Assembly: GCF_004923315.1 (NCBI RefSeq)
Contig: NZ_CP039649.1
Span: 248,001-312,000 of the forward strand
Source: Azospirillum sp. TSA2s
GTDB lineage: Bacteria; Pseudomonadota; Alphaproteobacteria; Azospirillales; Azospirillaceae
Direction: 5' to 3'
Length of the DNA: 64,000 bases
The position numbers and the translations under genes were made by a program. The notes under the pieces were generated by a model, which was not told where the DNA came from, made no database searches, and worked only from the letters and a program-made list of their open reading frames with translations. This document shows, piece by piece, positions 7,063 through 17,295 of this stretch; the stretch's first letter is position 1; each line of letters starts with the position of its first letter.

Positions 7063-8367
7063 ATGATCTGGGAACTGTTGGTCATCGTCTTGCTGATCCT
7101 GCTCAACGCCTTCTTCGCGATGTCGGAGATGGCGCTGGTGTCGGCGCGCCGCGCCCGGCTTCAGCAGATGGCCGAGGAGAAAGGCGGCGCGGGCGCCCGC
7201 GTCGCGCTGGAGCTGTCGGAGGATCCGAGCCGCTTCCTGTCCACCGTGCAGGTCGGCATCAGCCTGACCGGCATCATCGCCGGCGCCTATGGCGGCTCCA
7301 CCCTGGCCGAACGGCTCGGCGGCGTGCTGGACGAACAGGTCGCCTGGATCGCCCCCTACGGCCACACCGTCGCGTTCGCCCTGGTGGTTGCCGCCATCAC
7401 CTATTTCTCCCTCATCATCGGCGAACTGGTGCCCAAGCGCGTCGCCCTGATCTCGTCGGAGCGGATCGCCGCCATGGTCGCCGCCCCGATGCGGACGGTG
7501 TCGCGCCTGTCAGCCCCGGTGGTCTGGCTTCTCGGCGTGTCGAGCGACGCGGTGCTGAAGCTTCTGCGCCTGCCGACCTCGCGCGAGCAGACGGTGACGG
7601 AGGAGGAGGTCAAGACCCTGATCGCCGAAGGCACCCAGAGCGGCGTCTTCGAGCCGGCCGAGCGCCAGATGATCGAGGGGGTGATGCATCTGTCCGACCG
7701 CACGGTGCGGTCGATCATGACGCCGCGCCCCGACCTGATCTGGCTCGACATCGACGACAGTCCCGACGCCATCGGCCGCGAGATCTGCGACAGCGGCTAT
7801 TCCCGCTTCCCGGTCTGCCGCGGCGACGTCGACGAGCTGCAGGGCATCGTCGCGGCCAAGGCGCTGCTCGACCAGTCGCTGAAGGGGGTTTCCTTCGACA
7901 TCCGGGCGGCGATGGTCCAGCCGCTGGTCGTCCATGACGGCACGCCGGTCTTCCGCCTGCTCGACCTGTTCAAGCAGGCCAGCGTCCACATGGCGGTGGT
8001 GGTGGACGAGTACGGCAGCGTCGAGGGTCTGGTCACCATGACCGACATCCTGGAGGCGATCGCCGGCGAACTGCCCGACAGCAGCCACGAAGGCGACACC
8101 GCCGCCGTCCAGCGCGAGGACGGCAGCTGGCTGGTCGACGGCATGACCCCGGTCGAGGAGGTCGAGGCGCTGGTCGGCGTCAAGAACATGAAGGGGGAGG
8201 GCGATTTCCACACCATCGCCGGCTTCCTGCTCGATCATTTCGGTCACGTTCCGACCGCGGCGGAGCATTTCCACTGGAACGGCATCCGTTTCGAGGTCGT
8301 CGACATGGACGGCCGCCGCATCGACAAGGTGCTGATCCAGCTGAACCCGGAGGTTTCGGAGGGGTAG
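7063..8367 (+). CDS. CNNM/CorC-family membrane protein (hemolysin-like, CBS pair)
   Basis: A 434-residue inner-membrane protein of the CNNM/CorC (HlyC/TlyC) family, associated with magnesium or cobalt efflux in characterised members. The N-terminal CNNM domain (residues 1-190) has hydrophobic segments starting WELLVIVLLILLNAFFAMSE, plus the conserved SRFLSTVQVGISLTGIIAGA and IIGELVPKR. A CBS pair follows (IMTPRPDLIWLDIDDS; VDEYGSVEGLVTMTDILEAI), then a C-terminal CorC_HlyC domain (TIAGFLLDHFGHVP). Length and order fit the family. The ATG at 7063 starts the first membrane helix directly. The link to haemolysis in older annotation is not supported. Confidence 0.9.
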   Translation: MIWELLVIVLLILLNAFFAMSEMALVSARRARLQQMAEEKGGAGARVALELSEDPSRFLSTVQVGISLTGIIAGAYGGSTLAERLGGVLDEQVAWIAPYGHTVAFALVVAAITYFSLIIGELVPKRVALISSERIAAMVAAPMRTVSRLSAPVVWLLGVSSDAVLKLLRLPTSREQTVTEEEVKTLIAEGTQSGVFEPAERQMIEGVMHLSDRTVRSIMTPRPDLIWLDIDDSPDAIGREICDSGYSRFPVCRGDVDELQGIVAAKALLDQSLKGVSFDIRAAMVQPLVVHDGTPVFRLLDLFKQASVHMAVVVDEYGSVEGLVTMTDILEAIAGELPDSSHEGDTAAVQREDGSWLVDGMTPVEEVEALVGVKNMKGEGDFHTIAGFLLDHFGHVPTAAEHFHWNGIRFEVVDMDGRRIDKVLIQLNPEVSEG

Positions 8368-8386
8368 GGGGTGGGATTCTTGCGAC

Positions 8387-8562
8387 GTTAGACCCCCACC
8401 TAACCTCCCCCGCTCTCAGCGGACCTGCGGTCCGCCTGCCGCGTCAGCACAAAGCGAAGCTTTGTGCGAGAGCTGGGCGGGGGAGGGACTGCCGCCACTC
8501 TCCCGAACAAGCACTTATCCCCTCCCCCGCCCAGCGGGGGAGGGTTAGGGTGGGGGTCTAAC
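8387..8562. repeat. Palindromic repeat family X, copy 1 (176 bp)
   Basis: The outer arms are inverted repeats: GTTAGACCCCCACCTAACCT at the left, and AGGGTTAGGGTGGGGGTCTA plus AC at the right. Inside are two hairpins: GCGGACC/GGTCCGC (8419-8435) and GCACAAAGC/GCTTTGTGC (8447-8467), joined by TGCCGCGTCA. Related copies are at 26252-26423 and, inverted, at 42861-42956. It lies between two convergent genes. Confidence 0.85.
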
Positions 8563-8587
8563 TCTCCCCGGCGACAAACGCCCCCCC

Positions 8588-8854
8588 TCAATGCACCACC
8601 ATCTCCCCATCCCCGAACGCGCCCCCGAACGCCCCATCGTCCGCATTGGTCGTCCGCACAGCCTCCACCAGATCGCGGACTTCCTCCGACAGGTCGTCGG
8701 CGTCCCAGCCATGGCCGTCGGCGCCGGCAACCACCAGCAGGCGCAGCGTGGTGCGCAGCAGGTCGCCGGCTTCCCAGCCGTTGGAGCGTTCCGCCTCGCG
8801 CGCCATGTGCAGCAGGCCGGTGGCGCAATTCAGGACCTCGGGGTCGACCTTCAT
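8588..8854 (-). CDS. Small acidic protein of unknown function (88 aa)
   Basis: I do not recognise a family. The protein starts MKVDPEVLNCATGLLHMARE, is acidic and alanine-rich, and reads as mostly helical, with no membrane segment or signal peptide. It ends GAFGDGEMVVH. The ATG at 8854 follows a strong GGGGAGGAG Shine-Dalgarno, the main argument that this is a real gene. The upstream neighbour on the same strand is the DUF1636 gene, 76 bases away, so cotranscription is possible. The stop lies 26 bases from repeat copy X1. Confidence 0.6.
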   Translation of the reverse strand: MKVDPEVLNCATGLLHMAREAERSNGWEAGDLLRTTLRLLVVAGADGHGWDADDLSEEVRDLVEAVRTTNADDGAFGGAFGDGEMVVH

Positions 8855-8930
8855 CGGGCGCTCCTCCCCGCCCGTAAGGGCGAAAAATCGTTGGTCTTGC
8901 CAACAATAATTGGACCGCCGCCCCGATGTG

Positions 8931-9320
8931 TCAAACCCGACCGTCCGGCTCCTCCAGCGGCGGGAGTCGGGAAACGAAACGACCCTTGACGCCCTGCGGC
9001 CATTGCTTGAACGGAACGATCCCGTCATCGGTGGCGGCATAGGCGCGCAGATAGGCGGTCAGCGTCTCCACCGTCATCTCGTCCGGGGCGAAGTCGCCCA
9101 GCACATAGCTCATCCGAGCGGCGGAGCGCACCGCGACGGCGCAAGGGCGCCGGCAGCTCATCAGGCAGCGCATCGGCCGCAGCCGCACCAGCGCCGCCAG
9201 ATCGGGCTGGTCGGCCAGCGCCCGCTCCATCAGCGCCACCAGTTCCGCCCCCGGCCGCGTGGCGTCGGGCGGGTCTTCCGGCCGGCGGCAGGTTTCACAA
9301 ACGACAAGCTCGACGGTCAT
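8931..9320 (-). CDS. DUF1636 family protein (cysteine-rich, metal-binding type)
   Basis: A 129-residue cytoplasmic protein matching DUF1636, described as predicted metal-binding and resembling thioredoxin-like 2Fe-2S ferredoxins. Visible cysteine motifs are VVCETCRRP near the N-terminus and CLMSCRRPCAVAV in the middle, followed by a conserved YVLGDFAPDE. The C-terminus ends IVPFKQWPQGVKGRFVSRLP, also typical. In other alphaproteobacteria this family often sits near cobalamin genes; none are visible here. The ATG at 9320 (MTVELVVCETC) was chosen because the family begins there and GGAAG lies upstream. Confidence 0.8.
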   Translation of the reverse strand: MTVELVVCETCRRPEDPPDATRPGAELVALMERALADQPDLAALVRLRPMRCLMSCRRPCAVAVRSAARMSYVLGDFAPDEMTVETLTAYLRAYAATDDGIVPFKQWPQGVKGRFVSRLPPLEEPDGRV

Positions 9321-9469
9321 GCTTGGGCTTCCAGAGATTTTCCGGGTCATGGGGTTGGACAGCTAGAGGGCGGCTCCGGTGCTGTCAACGCGCTTGCACC
9401 TTGCCAAGCACCGGGAAACTCCCGACGATGCGGACCACCACAGGCGACGGGCGGGAACGGCGGACGGGC

Positions 9470-12400
9470 ATGAGCGCGAGGCAACGGATCGTCCGTGAAC
9501 GCCGGCAATACAACCAGCTCGCCGCCGACCAGACGCTGGAGGACTACGCGCTCCGCTACACCGCGGAACGGGCGCGGCGCTGGAGCGCGTGGCGGGTCGC
9601 CAACACCGCGCTCGGCGCCATCTCCTTCCTGGCCTGCGAGGCGCTGGGCGCCGCCGTTACCCTGACCTACGGCTTCGAGAACGCCATGGCCGCCATCCTG
9701 GCGGTGGCGGTTCTCAGCATCCTGGTCGGACTGCCGATCACCTATCACGCGGCGAAGGCCGGGGTGGACATCGACCTGCTGGCCCGCGGCGCCGGCTTCG
9801 GCTATCTCGGCTCGACCATCACCTCGCTGGTCTACGCCTCCTTCACCTTCATCCTGTTCTCGATCGAGGCCAGCATCATGTCGGCCGGGCTGACCATGGT
9901 GCTGGGCATCCCGGCCTCGGTCGCCCATGTCATCAGTTCGCTGGCGGTGATCCCCATCGCCGTCTACGGCATCCGCTTCATCAGCCGCATGCAATGGGCG
10001 ACGCAGCCGGTGTGGATCCTGCTGCAATGCGTGCCGCTGGCCTATTTCTTCCTGCTCGACCGCGAAACCCTGGCGCAATGGACCTCGCTGCCCGGCGTCT
10101 ACGCCCCCGACGGCGGGCTGTCGCTGCTGCCTTTCGGCATGGCCGCCTCCGTCCTGCTCTCGCTGCTGCCGCAGATCGGCGAGCAGGTCGACTATCTGCG
10201 CTTCCTGCCCTCGCAGTCCCGCATCGGCAAGGTGCGCTGGTGGACGGCGCTGCTGGCCGGCGGACCGGGCTGGGTGGTGATCGGCAGCCTGAAGCTGGCG
10301 GCGGGGTCGCTGCTGGCCTTCCTCGCCATCAAGCACGGGCTGGCGGTGGAGGATGCGGTGCAGCCCAACAGCATGTACCACATGGCCTTTCTCGACGTGT
10401 TCGGCTCCCCCGTCGCGGCGCTGGCGCTGACCGGCATCTTCGTCGTCGTCTGCCAGATGAAGATCAACGTCACCAACGCCTATGCCGGCTCCATCGCCTG
10501 GTCGAACTTCTTCTCCCGCCTGACCCGCAGCCACCCCGGCCGCGTCGTCTGGCTGGTGTTCAACGTGCTGCTGGCCCTGCTGCTGATGGAGATCGGCATC
10601 CTCGGCGTGATCGAGAGCATCCTTGGCCTCTACGCCAACGTTGCGGTCGGCTGGCTGGGCGCCGTCGCCGCCGATCTGGCGGTCAACAAGCCTCTGGGCT
10701 TCAGCCCGCCGGGGATCGAGTTCAAGCGCGCCCATCTCTACGACATCAACCCGGTCGGCACCGGCGCCATGGGCCTGTCGGTTCTGTGCTCGACTACCGC
10801 CTTCTTCGGCCTTCTCGGTCCGGTGGCCCAGGCGCTGGCCCCCTTCATCGGGCTGGTCGTCGCCTTCGCCGCCGCCCCGCTGATCGCCTGGAGAACCGGG
10901 GGCCGCTATTACATCGCCCGCAAGTCCACTCAACTGCCCGGCGAGGGCGCCACCGTCCGCTGTTCGATCTGCGAGAACCAGTTCGAGCGGCCGGACATGG
11001 CCTTCTGCCCGGCCTACGACGCGCCGATCTGCTCGCTCTGCTGCACGCTGGAGGCGCGCTGCCACGATCTGTGCAAGACCGACAGCCGCTTCGCCGACCA
11101 GATCGCCCACAGCCTGCAACGGGTCCTGCCCAAGCGCATGGCTGCCGGGGTCCACACCCGCACCGGCCATTTCATCGGGGTGATGACGCTGTTCTCGCTG
11201 GTGCTGGGCGGGGTGCTGCTGGTCATCGACTTCCAGTACGCCAATGCCGACGCGGCGGAGCGGGCGGCGATCCACACCGCGCTGGTCACCGTCTTCGTCT
11301 GCCTGTTCATCCTGTCCGGCGTCGCCGCCTGGCTCTTGGTGCTGGCCCATGAAAGCCGCCGCAAGGCGGAGGAGGAGACCGGCCGCCAGACCGCCATGCT
11401 GATGGACGAGATCGCCGCCCACGAACGCACCGACGCGGCCCTCCAGAAGGCCAAGGAGGTGGCGGAGGCCGCCAACGCCGCCAAGAGCCGCTACATCATC
11501 GGCGTCAGCCACGAAATCCGCGCGCCGCTCAACGCCATCTCCGGCTATGCCCAGCTTCTGGAGAGCAACAGCACCCAGCGTCCGCAGGACGCCGTCCGAG
11601 TCATCCGCCGCAGCGCGGAACATCTGTCGAACCTGATCGACGGGCTGCTCGACATCTCCAAGATCGAATCGGGCCTGCGCCGGCTCAGCCGCGACAAGGT
11701 GCAGCTGATCGACTTTCTCGACCAGCTGGCCGACATGTTCCGCATCCAGGCCTCGGCCAAGGGGCTTGAGTTCCGCTATGCCCGCGTGCCGCACCTGCCG
11801 GTCTGGGTCCACACCGACAGCAAGATCCTGCGCCAGATCCTGATCAACCTGCTGTCGAACGCGGTGAAATACACCGAGAGCGGCCATGTCGCCCTGACCG
11901 TCCGCTACCGCAGCCAGATCGCCGAGTTCGAGATCGCCGACAGCGGCATCGGCATCCGCGCCGAGGATCTCGACCGCGTCTTCGAACCGTTCGAGCGCGG
12001 GCGGGGGGCGGCGGTGCGGGCGGTGGCCGGCACCGGACTCGGCCTGACCATCACGCGGGTGCTGACCCGGATCATGGGCGGCGACATCGCCGTGCGCAGC
12101 GAAGCCGGGCGGGGCAGCGTGTTCACCGTCCGCCTGCTGCTGTCGGAGGCCATGCACCGGCCGGGCGAGCAGGTGGAGCGCCGCGCCATCACCGGCTATG
12201 CCGGGCCGCAGATCACCATCCTGCTGGCCGACGACGACCGCGACCATCTGGCGCTGATGACCGACATCCTGCGCCCGCTGGGGTTCGTGCTGTTCACCGC
12301 GTCGGACGCCTCCTCCTGCCTGGAACTGGCCGCGCAGTGCAAGCCGGACGTCGCCATGCTCGACATCTCGATGCCCGGTGAGAGCGGCTGGGATCTGGCG

Positions 12401-12939
12401 GAGGAGCTGCGCCGCCAGTTCGCCGACCGCATCCGCATCATCATGGTCTCCGCCAACGCCTACGAGGCGCAGGGGCCGGGCGACGGCCGGGCGCCGCATG
12501 ACGCCTTCGTCGCCAAGCCCATCGAGATCCACGCGCTGCTCGACCGCTTGCAGGCGCTGACCGGCCTGGAATGGCTCCATGCGGCGGAAAAGCCGGCGGA
12601 ACCGCTTGCCCCGCCGCCCGCGCCGGCCGATCAAACCCCGGACCCGTCCAATCAAACGCCGTCCAATCAAACGCCGGAGTCGGCGCTGCGTCATCTCGAC
12701 GACCTGCGCCAGCTTGGCCGGATCGGCTATATTCGCGGGATCGAGGCCAAGCTGCGCGAGATCGAGGCGGAGGATGCCGCCGCCCTGCCTTTCGTCGAGC
12801 GGCTGCGAACGCTGGTGCGCGCCTTCGACCTGAAGGGCTATATGCGTGCGGTGGAAGAGGCGTCGGCACAGCGAGACGCCGCGCGGAGCGACAATGATCG
12901 GGCGGAAGATGATCTGGAAGAAGACGGGGCCGTGACGGG

Positions 12940-12943
<4 letters not shown>
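9470..12943 (+). CDS. NCS1 permease-fused hybrid sensor histidine kinase
   Basis: A 1157-residue inner-membrane protein. Residues 40-490 resemble an NCS1-type purine/cytosine permease with about twelve membrane segments (LEDYALRYTAERARRWSAWR, GFGYLGSTITSLVYASFTF). Next is a cysteine cluster (residues 498-536: CSIC, FCPAYDAPIC, CC, C, C), two more membrane helices, HisKA (His about 681 in VSHEIRAPLN), HATPase (NLLSNAVKY, GTGLGLT) and a receiver (Asp about 965). A tandem SNQTP linker and a conserved helical tail close it. It is a transporter-as-sensor design like CbrA, but with an NCS1 rather than an SLC5 module. The response regulator gene overlaps by four bases (ATGA). A ligand such as a nucleobase, allantoin or hydantoin is inference. 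Confidence 0.9.
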
Positions 12944-13872
<929 letters not shown>

Positions 13873-13906
13873 AGGCGGCGAAGGCGTGGTGGGGGAGGCG
13901 CGGCGT

Positions 13907-14371
13907 TCAGACCTCGACGGTCTGCGGCCCGCCCCGTCCGGCGATGATGTGGTTCATGATGCAGGTCATCACCGGCTCGCCGCGCTGGTTCACCGTGGTG
14001 TAGGCCAGCCGCACCGTGCCGCGCCCGCCGCGGCGCGACGGGATGGTCTCCACCACCTCGACCCGGGCGCGGATGGTGTCGCCGGGCCGCACCGGCCGCA
14101 GCCAGCGCAGTTCGTCCATGCCGGAGCCGCCAAGGCTGGTGCCGGTGATGATGCCGGTGTCGCGGATCAGCCGGAAGGTCAGCGACAGGGTGTGGAAACC
14201 GCTGGCGATCAGCCCCTGGAACGGCCCGTCGGCCGCCGCCGCCGCGTCCATATGGAAGGGCTGCGGGTCGAAGCGCAGGGCGAAATCCATGATCTGGCTG
14301 TCGGTCAGGGTCGCCCCTTCCGATTCGATCACGTCGCCGATGCGGAAGTCCTCGAAATAGCGGCCGGCCAT
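13907..14371 (-). CDS. MaoC-family hotdog dehydratase
   Basis: A 154-residue hotdog-fold protein of the MaoC/(R)-enoyl-CoA hydratase type. The hydratase signature is DPQPFHMDAAAAADGPFQGL followed by IASGFHTLSLTFRL, with the Asp and His of the catalytic pair. Such enzymes hydrate trans-2-enoyl-CoA, for example in polyhydroxyalkanoate supply or acyl-CoA degradation. The ATG at 14371 (MAGRYFEDFRIGD) matches the usual family start and follows AGAGAAGAG. It is convergent with the response regulator gene and divergent from the chemosensory operon. The substrate cannot be told from sequence. Confidence 0.85.
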   Translation of the reverse strand: MAGRYFEDFRIGDVIESEGATLTDSQIMDFALRFDPQPFHMDAAAAADGPFQGLIASGFHTLSLTFRLIRDTGIITGTSLGGSGMDELRWLRPVRPGDTIRARVEVVETIPSRRGGRGTVRLAYTTVNQRGEPVMTCIMNHIIAGRGGPQTVEV

Positions 14372-14521
14372 CGTCTCTTCTCTCCCTGGTCCCGGTTTAT
14401 CCTTGCCGCAACAGAGTAGCCCGCCCGATCCATCCGGCAAAGGGCAGGGACGATCGCGGCCGGGGCATAGGCCCTACGGCGTAAACCATTGGCGTAATTC
14501 GCATTCCGGTCGTGATGGGGC

Positions 14522-15136
14522 ATGTTCCCGGTCGGATTCCAGACCATCGACGGACGGATGTCACCAAACCCTGCGCAAACTGCCTCCACCCCGTCGCCAT
14601 TCCGTTGCGTCGTGTTTTCGGTTGCCGGCCGGGCGCTGGCGCTGCCGGTGGAGTCCGTGCGGCGTTTTTTGCCGTTGCCGCGTCTCGACCGGCTGCCGAC
14701 GGCGCCGCTGCCGGTGGAGGGCGTTTTCCGCTATCAGGGGGAGGTGGTTCCGGTCCTGCGCCTGGACGTGCTGCTGGATCTGGCCGGGGAGGGCGCCGGG
14801 GCCGCCGAGCCGAACCTCTATTCGCCGCTGCTCCTCGTCACCTGGCAGGGGCGGCCGGCGGCGCTGCTGGCCGACCGGGTCCATGGCGATACCGCGGTCG
14901 ATCCCGCCGAGCGCACCCCCTCCGACCCGTCGCTGACCTTCAACGGCTGTGCCGCCGGCGCCTTTCCGGACCGGATGACCGGCCGCGGCGGCACCGTGAC
15001 CCTGCTGGATCCCGACCGGCTGCTCAGCGAGGCGGAAGGCCGGCTGCTCGACGCCTTCCGCGCCGTGGCGGAGCGCAGGCTGGCGCAGTGGCAGCACGCT
15101 CAGGACCCGGCCTCTTCCGCGGGCGGTGCCGCATGA
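14522..15136 (+). CDS. CheW-like adaptor, first gene of the chemosensory operon
   Basis: A CheW-domain scaffold protein that would link chemoreceptors to the CheA kinase (WspB-like position). The CheW fold is visible in FRCVVFSVAGRALALPVESV, PLPVEGVFRYQGEVVPVLRL and LLLVTWQGRPAALLADRVHG. The protein has 204 residues from the ATG at 14522; an alternative ATG at 14558 (MSPNPAQ) would also keep the whole domain, and neither has a strong Shine-Dalgarno. It overlaps the cheR start by four bases. The operon appears to begin here, about 150 bases from the divergent MaoC gene. Confidence 0.85.
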   Translation: MFPVGFQTIDGRMSPNPAQTASTPSPFRCVVFSVAGRALALPVESVRRFLPLPRLDRLPTAPLPVEGVFRYQGEVVPVLRLDVLLDLAGEGAGAAEPNLYSPLLLVTWQGRPAALLADRVHGDTAVDPAERTPSDPSLTFNGCAAGAFPDRMTGRGGTVTLLDPDRLLSEAEGRLLDAFRAVAERRLAQWQHAQDPASSAGGAA

Positions 15137-16548
15137 TGCCGAACGCCGTCGCCGCCGGGATCGAGAAGATCCGCCGCGATCCGAATTTCCTGCGCCTGAA
15201 GGCGATGGTGATCGACGCCACCGGGCTCGCCTATTATGCCGACAAGGATGCCGCCTTCGCCGAGCGGATCAACCGCCGGCTGCCCTTCGGCCGCGTCACC
15301 ACGGTCGGCGGCTATCTCGCCGCGCTGGAGGCGGAGGGGCCGACCGGCGCCGAATATCAGGGACTCATCAACGAGCTGGCGGTGGGGGAGACCTTCTTCT
15401 TCCGCTACATCGAGCAGTTCGACGCGCTGCGCGCCGTCGCCATCCCCGAATGCCTGCGCCGCAACCAATCGAGCCGGCTTCTGCGGATCTGGAGCGCCGG
15501 CTGTTCCATCGGGCCGGAGGCCTACACGCTCGAAATCCTGCTGAAGCAGCATTTCGCCGCCCAGCTGGAAGGCTGGCAGGTCCACATCGTCGGCACCGAC
15601 ATCAACGGCGCCTTCCTGGAACAGGCGCGGCGCGGTGCCTATGGCGACTGGGCGGTGCGCGGCCTGTCGCCGGAAACGCTGGAGGCCTGCTTCGACCGCC
15701 AGGACAAGCTGTGGTCGGTGAAGCCGAAATTCCGGCAATGGACCAGCTTCATGCCCTTCAACCTCGTGGATGGAGCGATCCCCTCCTATCCGCACGGGAT
15801 CGGGCATTTCGACATCATCCTGTGCCGCAACGTCATGATCTATTTCGACGAGGCGACGCGGCACCGGCTGCTGGGCAACCTGCACAAGGCGCTGGCCGAC
15901 GGCGGCTGGCTGGTGGTCGGCCATGCCGAGGCCGGTCCGCAGATGAACGAGCTGTTCATTCCGGTCTCGGTCCCCGGCGCCACCCTCTACCGCAAGCAGG
16001 CCGAAGCGGCGGCCCCGGCAGCGGCGGTTCGCAGCCCGTCCCCCGGCCCGGCAGCGCCGGCGCCGGCCCCTGTGCTCAAGTCCCGCCGTGCGACCGGACC
16101 GGCGCCGGAAGCCGCGCCCGCTCCGCGCGCCCGCAAGTCCGCGCCGGCGGCGACGCCTCCCGCAGCACCGACCCCGCCGGAGCCCGCCGAAACCAACGAG
16201 CGCTCGACCGTTCTGGAAGCCTGTCTCGCCCGGGTGGAGGCGAGCCGGCTCGACCCCGGCGCCCATTACCAGCTGGGACTGGTGGAGGAGGAACTGGGCG
16301 TCGGCGATCCGGTGGCGGCCTTCAAGCGCGCGCTGTATCTCGACCCGCGATTCGTTCTGGCCGACTATCATCTGGCGCTGGCCTATTGGCGGCGCGGCCG
16401 GCTGCTCCCGGCGCAGCGCCATTTCCGCAATGCGCGCGAGGCGCTGGAAAGCCGTCCCGACGACGAGGCGGTGGCGGAGGGCGGCGGCCTGACCGTCCAG
16501 GAACTGCGCGGCATGCTGGACCTCTGGCTGACCGGTGAGGAGGGCTGA
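15133..16548 (+). CDS. CheR-type methyltransferase with C-terminal TPR region
   Basis: A 471-residue S-adenosylmethionine-dependent methyltransferase that would methylate receptor glutamates. The helical CheR N-domain is at residues 10-80, followed by VGETFFFRYIEQFDALR and the SAM site WSAGCSIGPEAYTLEILLK. Then come GTDINGAFLEQARRGAYGDWAVRG and FDIILCRNVMIYFD, all CheR landmarks. The SAM loop reads SIGPEAY rather than the common STGEEPY. A Pro/Ala-rich linker (about 290-360) leads to a TPR-like tail (HYQLGLVEEELG, YHLALAYWRRGRL), as in WspC and FrzF. It overlaps its neighbours on both sides, indicating tight translational coupling. Confidence 0.92.
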   Translation: MMPNAVAAGIEKIRRDPNFLRLKAMVIDATGLAYYADKDAAFAERINRRLPFGRVTTVGGYLAALEAEGPTGAEYQGLINELAVGETFFFRYIEQFDALRAVAIPECLRRNQSSRLLRIWSAGCSIGPEAYTLEILLKQHFAAQLEGWQVHIVGTDINGAFLEQARRGAYGDWAVRGLSPETLEACFDRQDKLWSVKPKFRQWTSFMPFNLVDGAIPSYPHGIGHFDIILCRNVMIYFDEATRHRLLGNLHKALADGGWLVVGHAEAGPQMNELFIPVSVPGATLYRKQAEAAAPAAAVRSPSPGPAAPAPAPVLKSRRATGPAPEAAPAPRARKSAPAATPPAAPTPPEPAETNERSTVLEACLARVEASRLDPGAHYQLGLVEEELGVGDPVAAFKRALYLDPRFVLADYHLALAYWRRGRLLPAQRHFRNAREALESRPDDEAVAEGGGLTVQELRGMLDLWLTGEEG

Positions 16549-17249
16549 TGGACGACACGCTTGCCGGCGCCGGGGCAGGGGCGGTGACGGGTGCCGCACC
16601 GCTGATCGCCGCCCTCGAAAGCGCCTCCCCCGACCGCGCCGCCGCCCGTGCGGCGATCGACTGGGATGAGGTGCACAGGAAGCTGGCCCGCCGCAACGCC
16701 GACCTGGAGGCGACCTTCGCCGGCCAAGGCCCCTGGGCCGACGCCGTGCTGGCCCGCCGGGCGGAGGATCTGGCCGAAATCCCGCAACTCCACGGGGAGG
16801 AGAGCGTCGGCATCCCGATGCTGGTCGCCCGCGGGGCCGAAACGCACTATGGGCTGGAGCTGCGCCATCTCGGCCATATCGTGCCGATGCCGCGGCTGGC
16901 CCGCGTGCCGGGGGCACCGCCCACCGTCCTGGGGGTGATCGCCGTCGCCGGCCGGGTGATGCGGCTGTTCGACCTCGACCGGCTGTGCAGCGGTCCGTCG
17001 GCCAGTGTATCCGCCGCCCTGCTGTCCAGGACCGATGCCGGGACCGACCCGTCCGGCTACGCCATCGTGCTGCGCACCGGCACCGGCCGTCCGGCGGCCT
17101 TGCGCGTGCGGGATGTGGAGCGGGTGGCCGACATCGTGCCGCCGCGCGGCTCCGCCCCGGTGGAGGCCGGGCCGCTGGTCAGGGCCATCGCCGCCGACCG
17201 CATGGCGATCCTCGACATGGTGGCACTGCTCGACCTCGTGAAGACCTGA
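16548..17249 (+). CDS. Second CheW-like adaptor (WspD-like)
   Basis: A 233-residue CheW-domain protein. The first 90 residues form a helical extension (WDEVHRKLARRNADLEATFA) often found in CheW proteins that work with CheR-TPR, as in WspD. The CheW domain is at residues 95-230 (YGLELRHLGHIVPMPRLARV, GVIAVAGRVMRLFDLDRLC, RDVERVADIVPP). It begins one base inside the cheR stop codon. Two CheW proteins flanking a CheR is the Wsp arrangement and marks an alternative-cellular-function system rather than a flagellar one. Confidence 0.88.
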   Translation: MDDTLAGAGAGAVTGAAPLIAALESASPDRAAARAAIDWDEVHRKLARRNADLEATFAGQGPWADAVLARRAEDLAEIPQLHGEESVGIPMLVARGAETHYGLELRHLGHIVPMPRLARVPGAPPTVLGVIAVAGRVMRLFDLDRLCSGPSASVSAALLSRTDAGTDPSGYAIVLRTGTGRPAALRVRDVERVADIVPPRGSAPVEAGPLVRAIAADRMAILDMVALLDLVKT

Positions 17250-17295
17250 AACCGACCGATCCACCTGAAGAGCCGTCCGGGGCTGGAGTCCAAGA

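Noticed and set aside
12647-12676. A 15-base perfect tandem repeat (TCCAATCAAACGCCG twice) as a possible phase-variation site
   Set aside because: The unit is a multiple of three and encodes SNQTP twice in an inter-domain linker, so copy changes would not shift frame.
9347-12694. An 1115-codon minus-strand frame opposite the NCS1-kinase gene
   Set aside because: Its composition (Gly, Arg, Gln, Asp, His rich) is the usual antisense shadow of a real high-GC gene; the plus strand has full permease and kinase domains.
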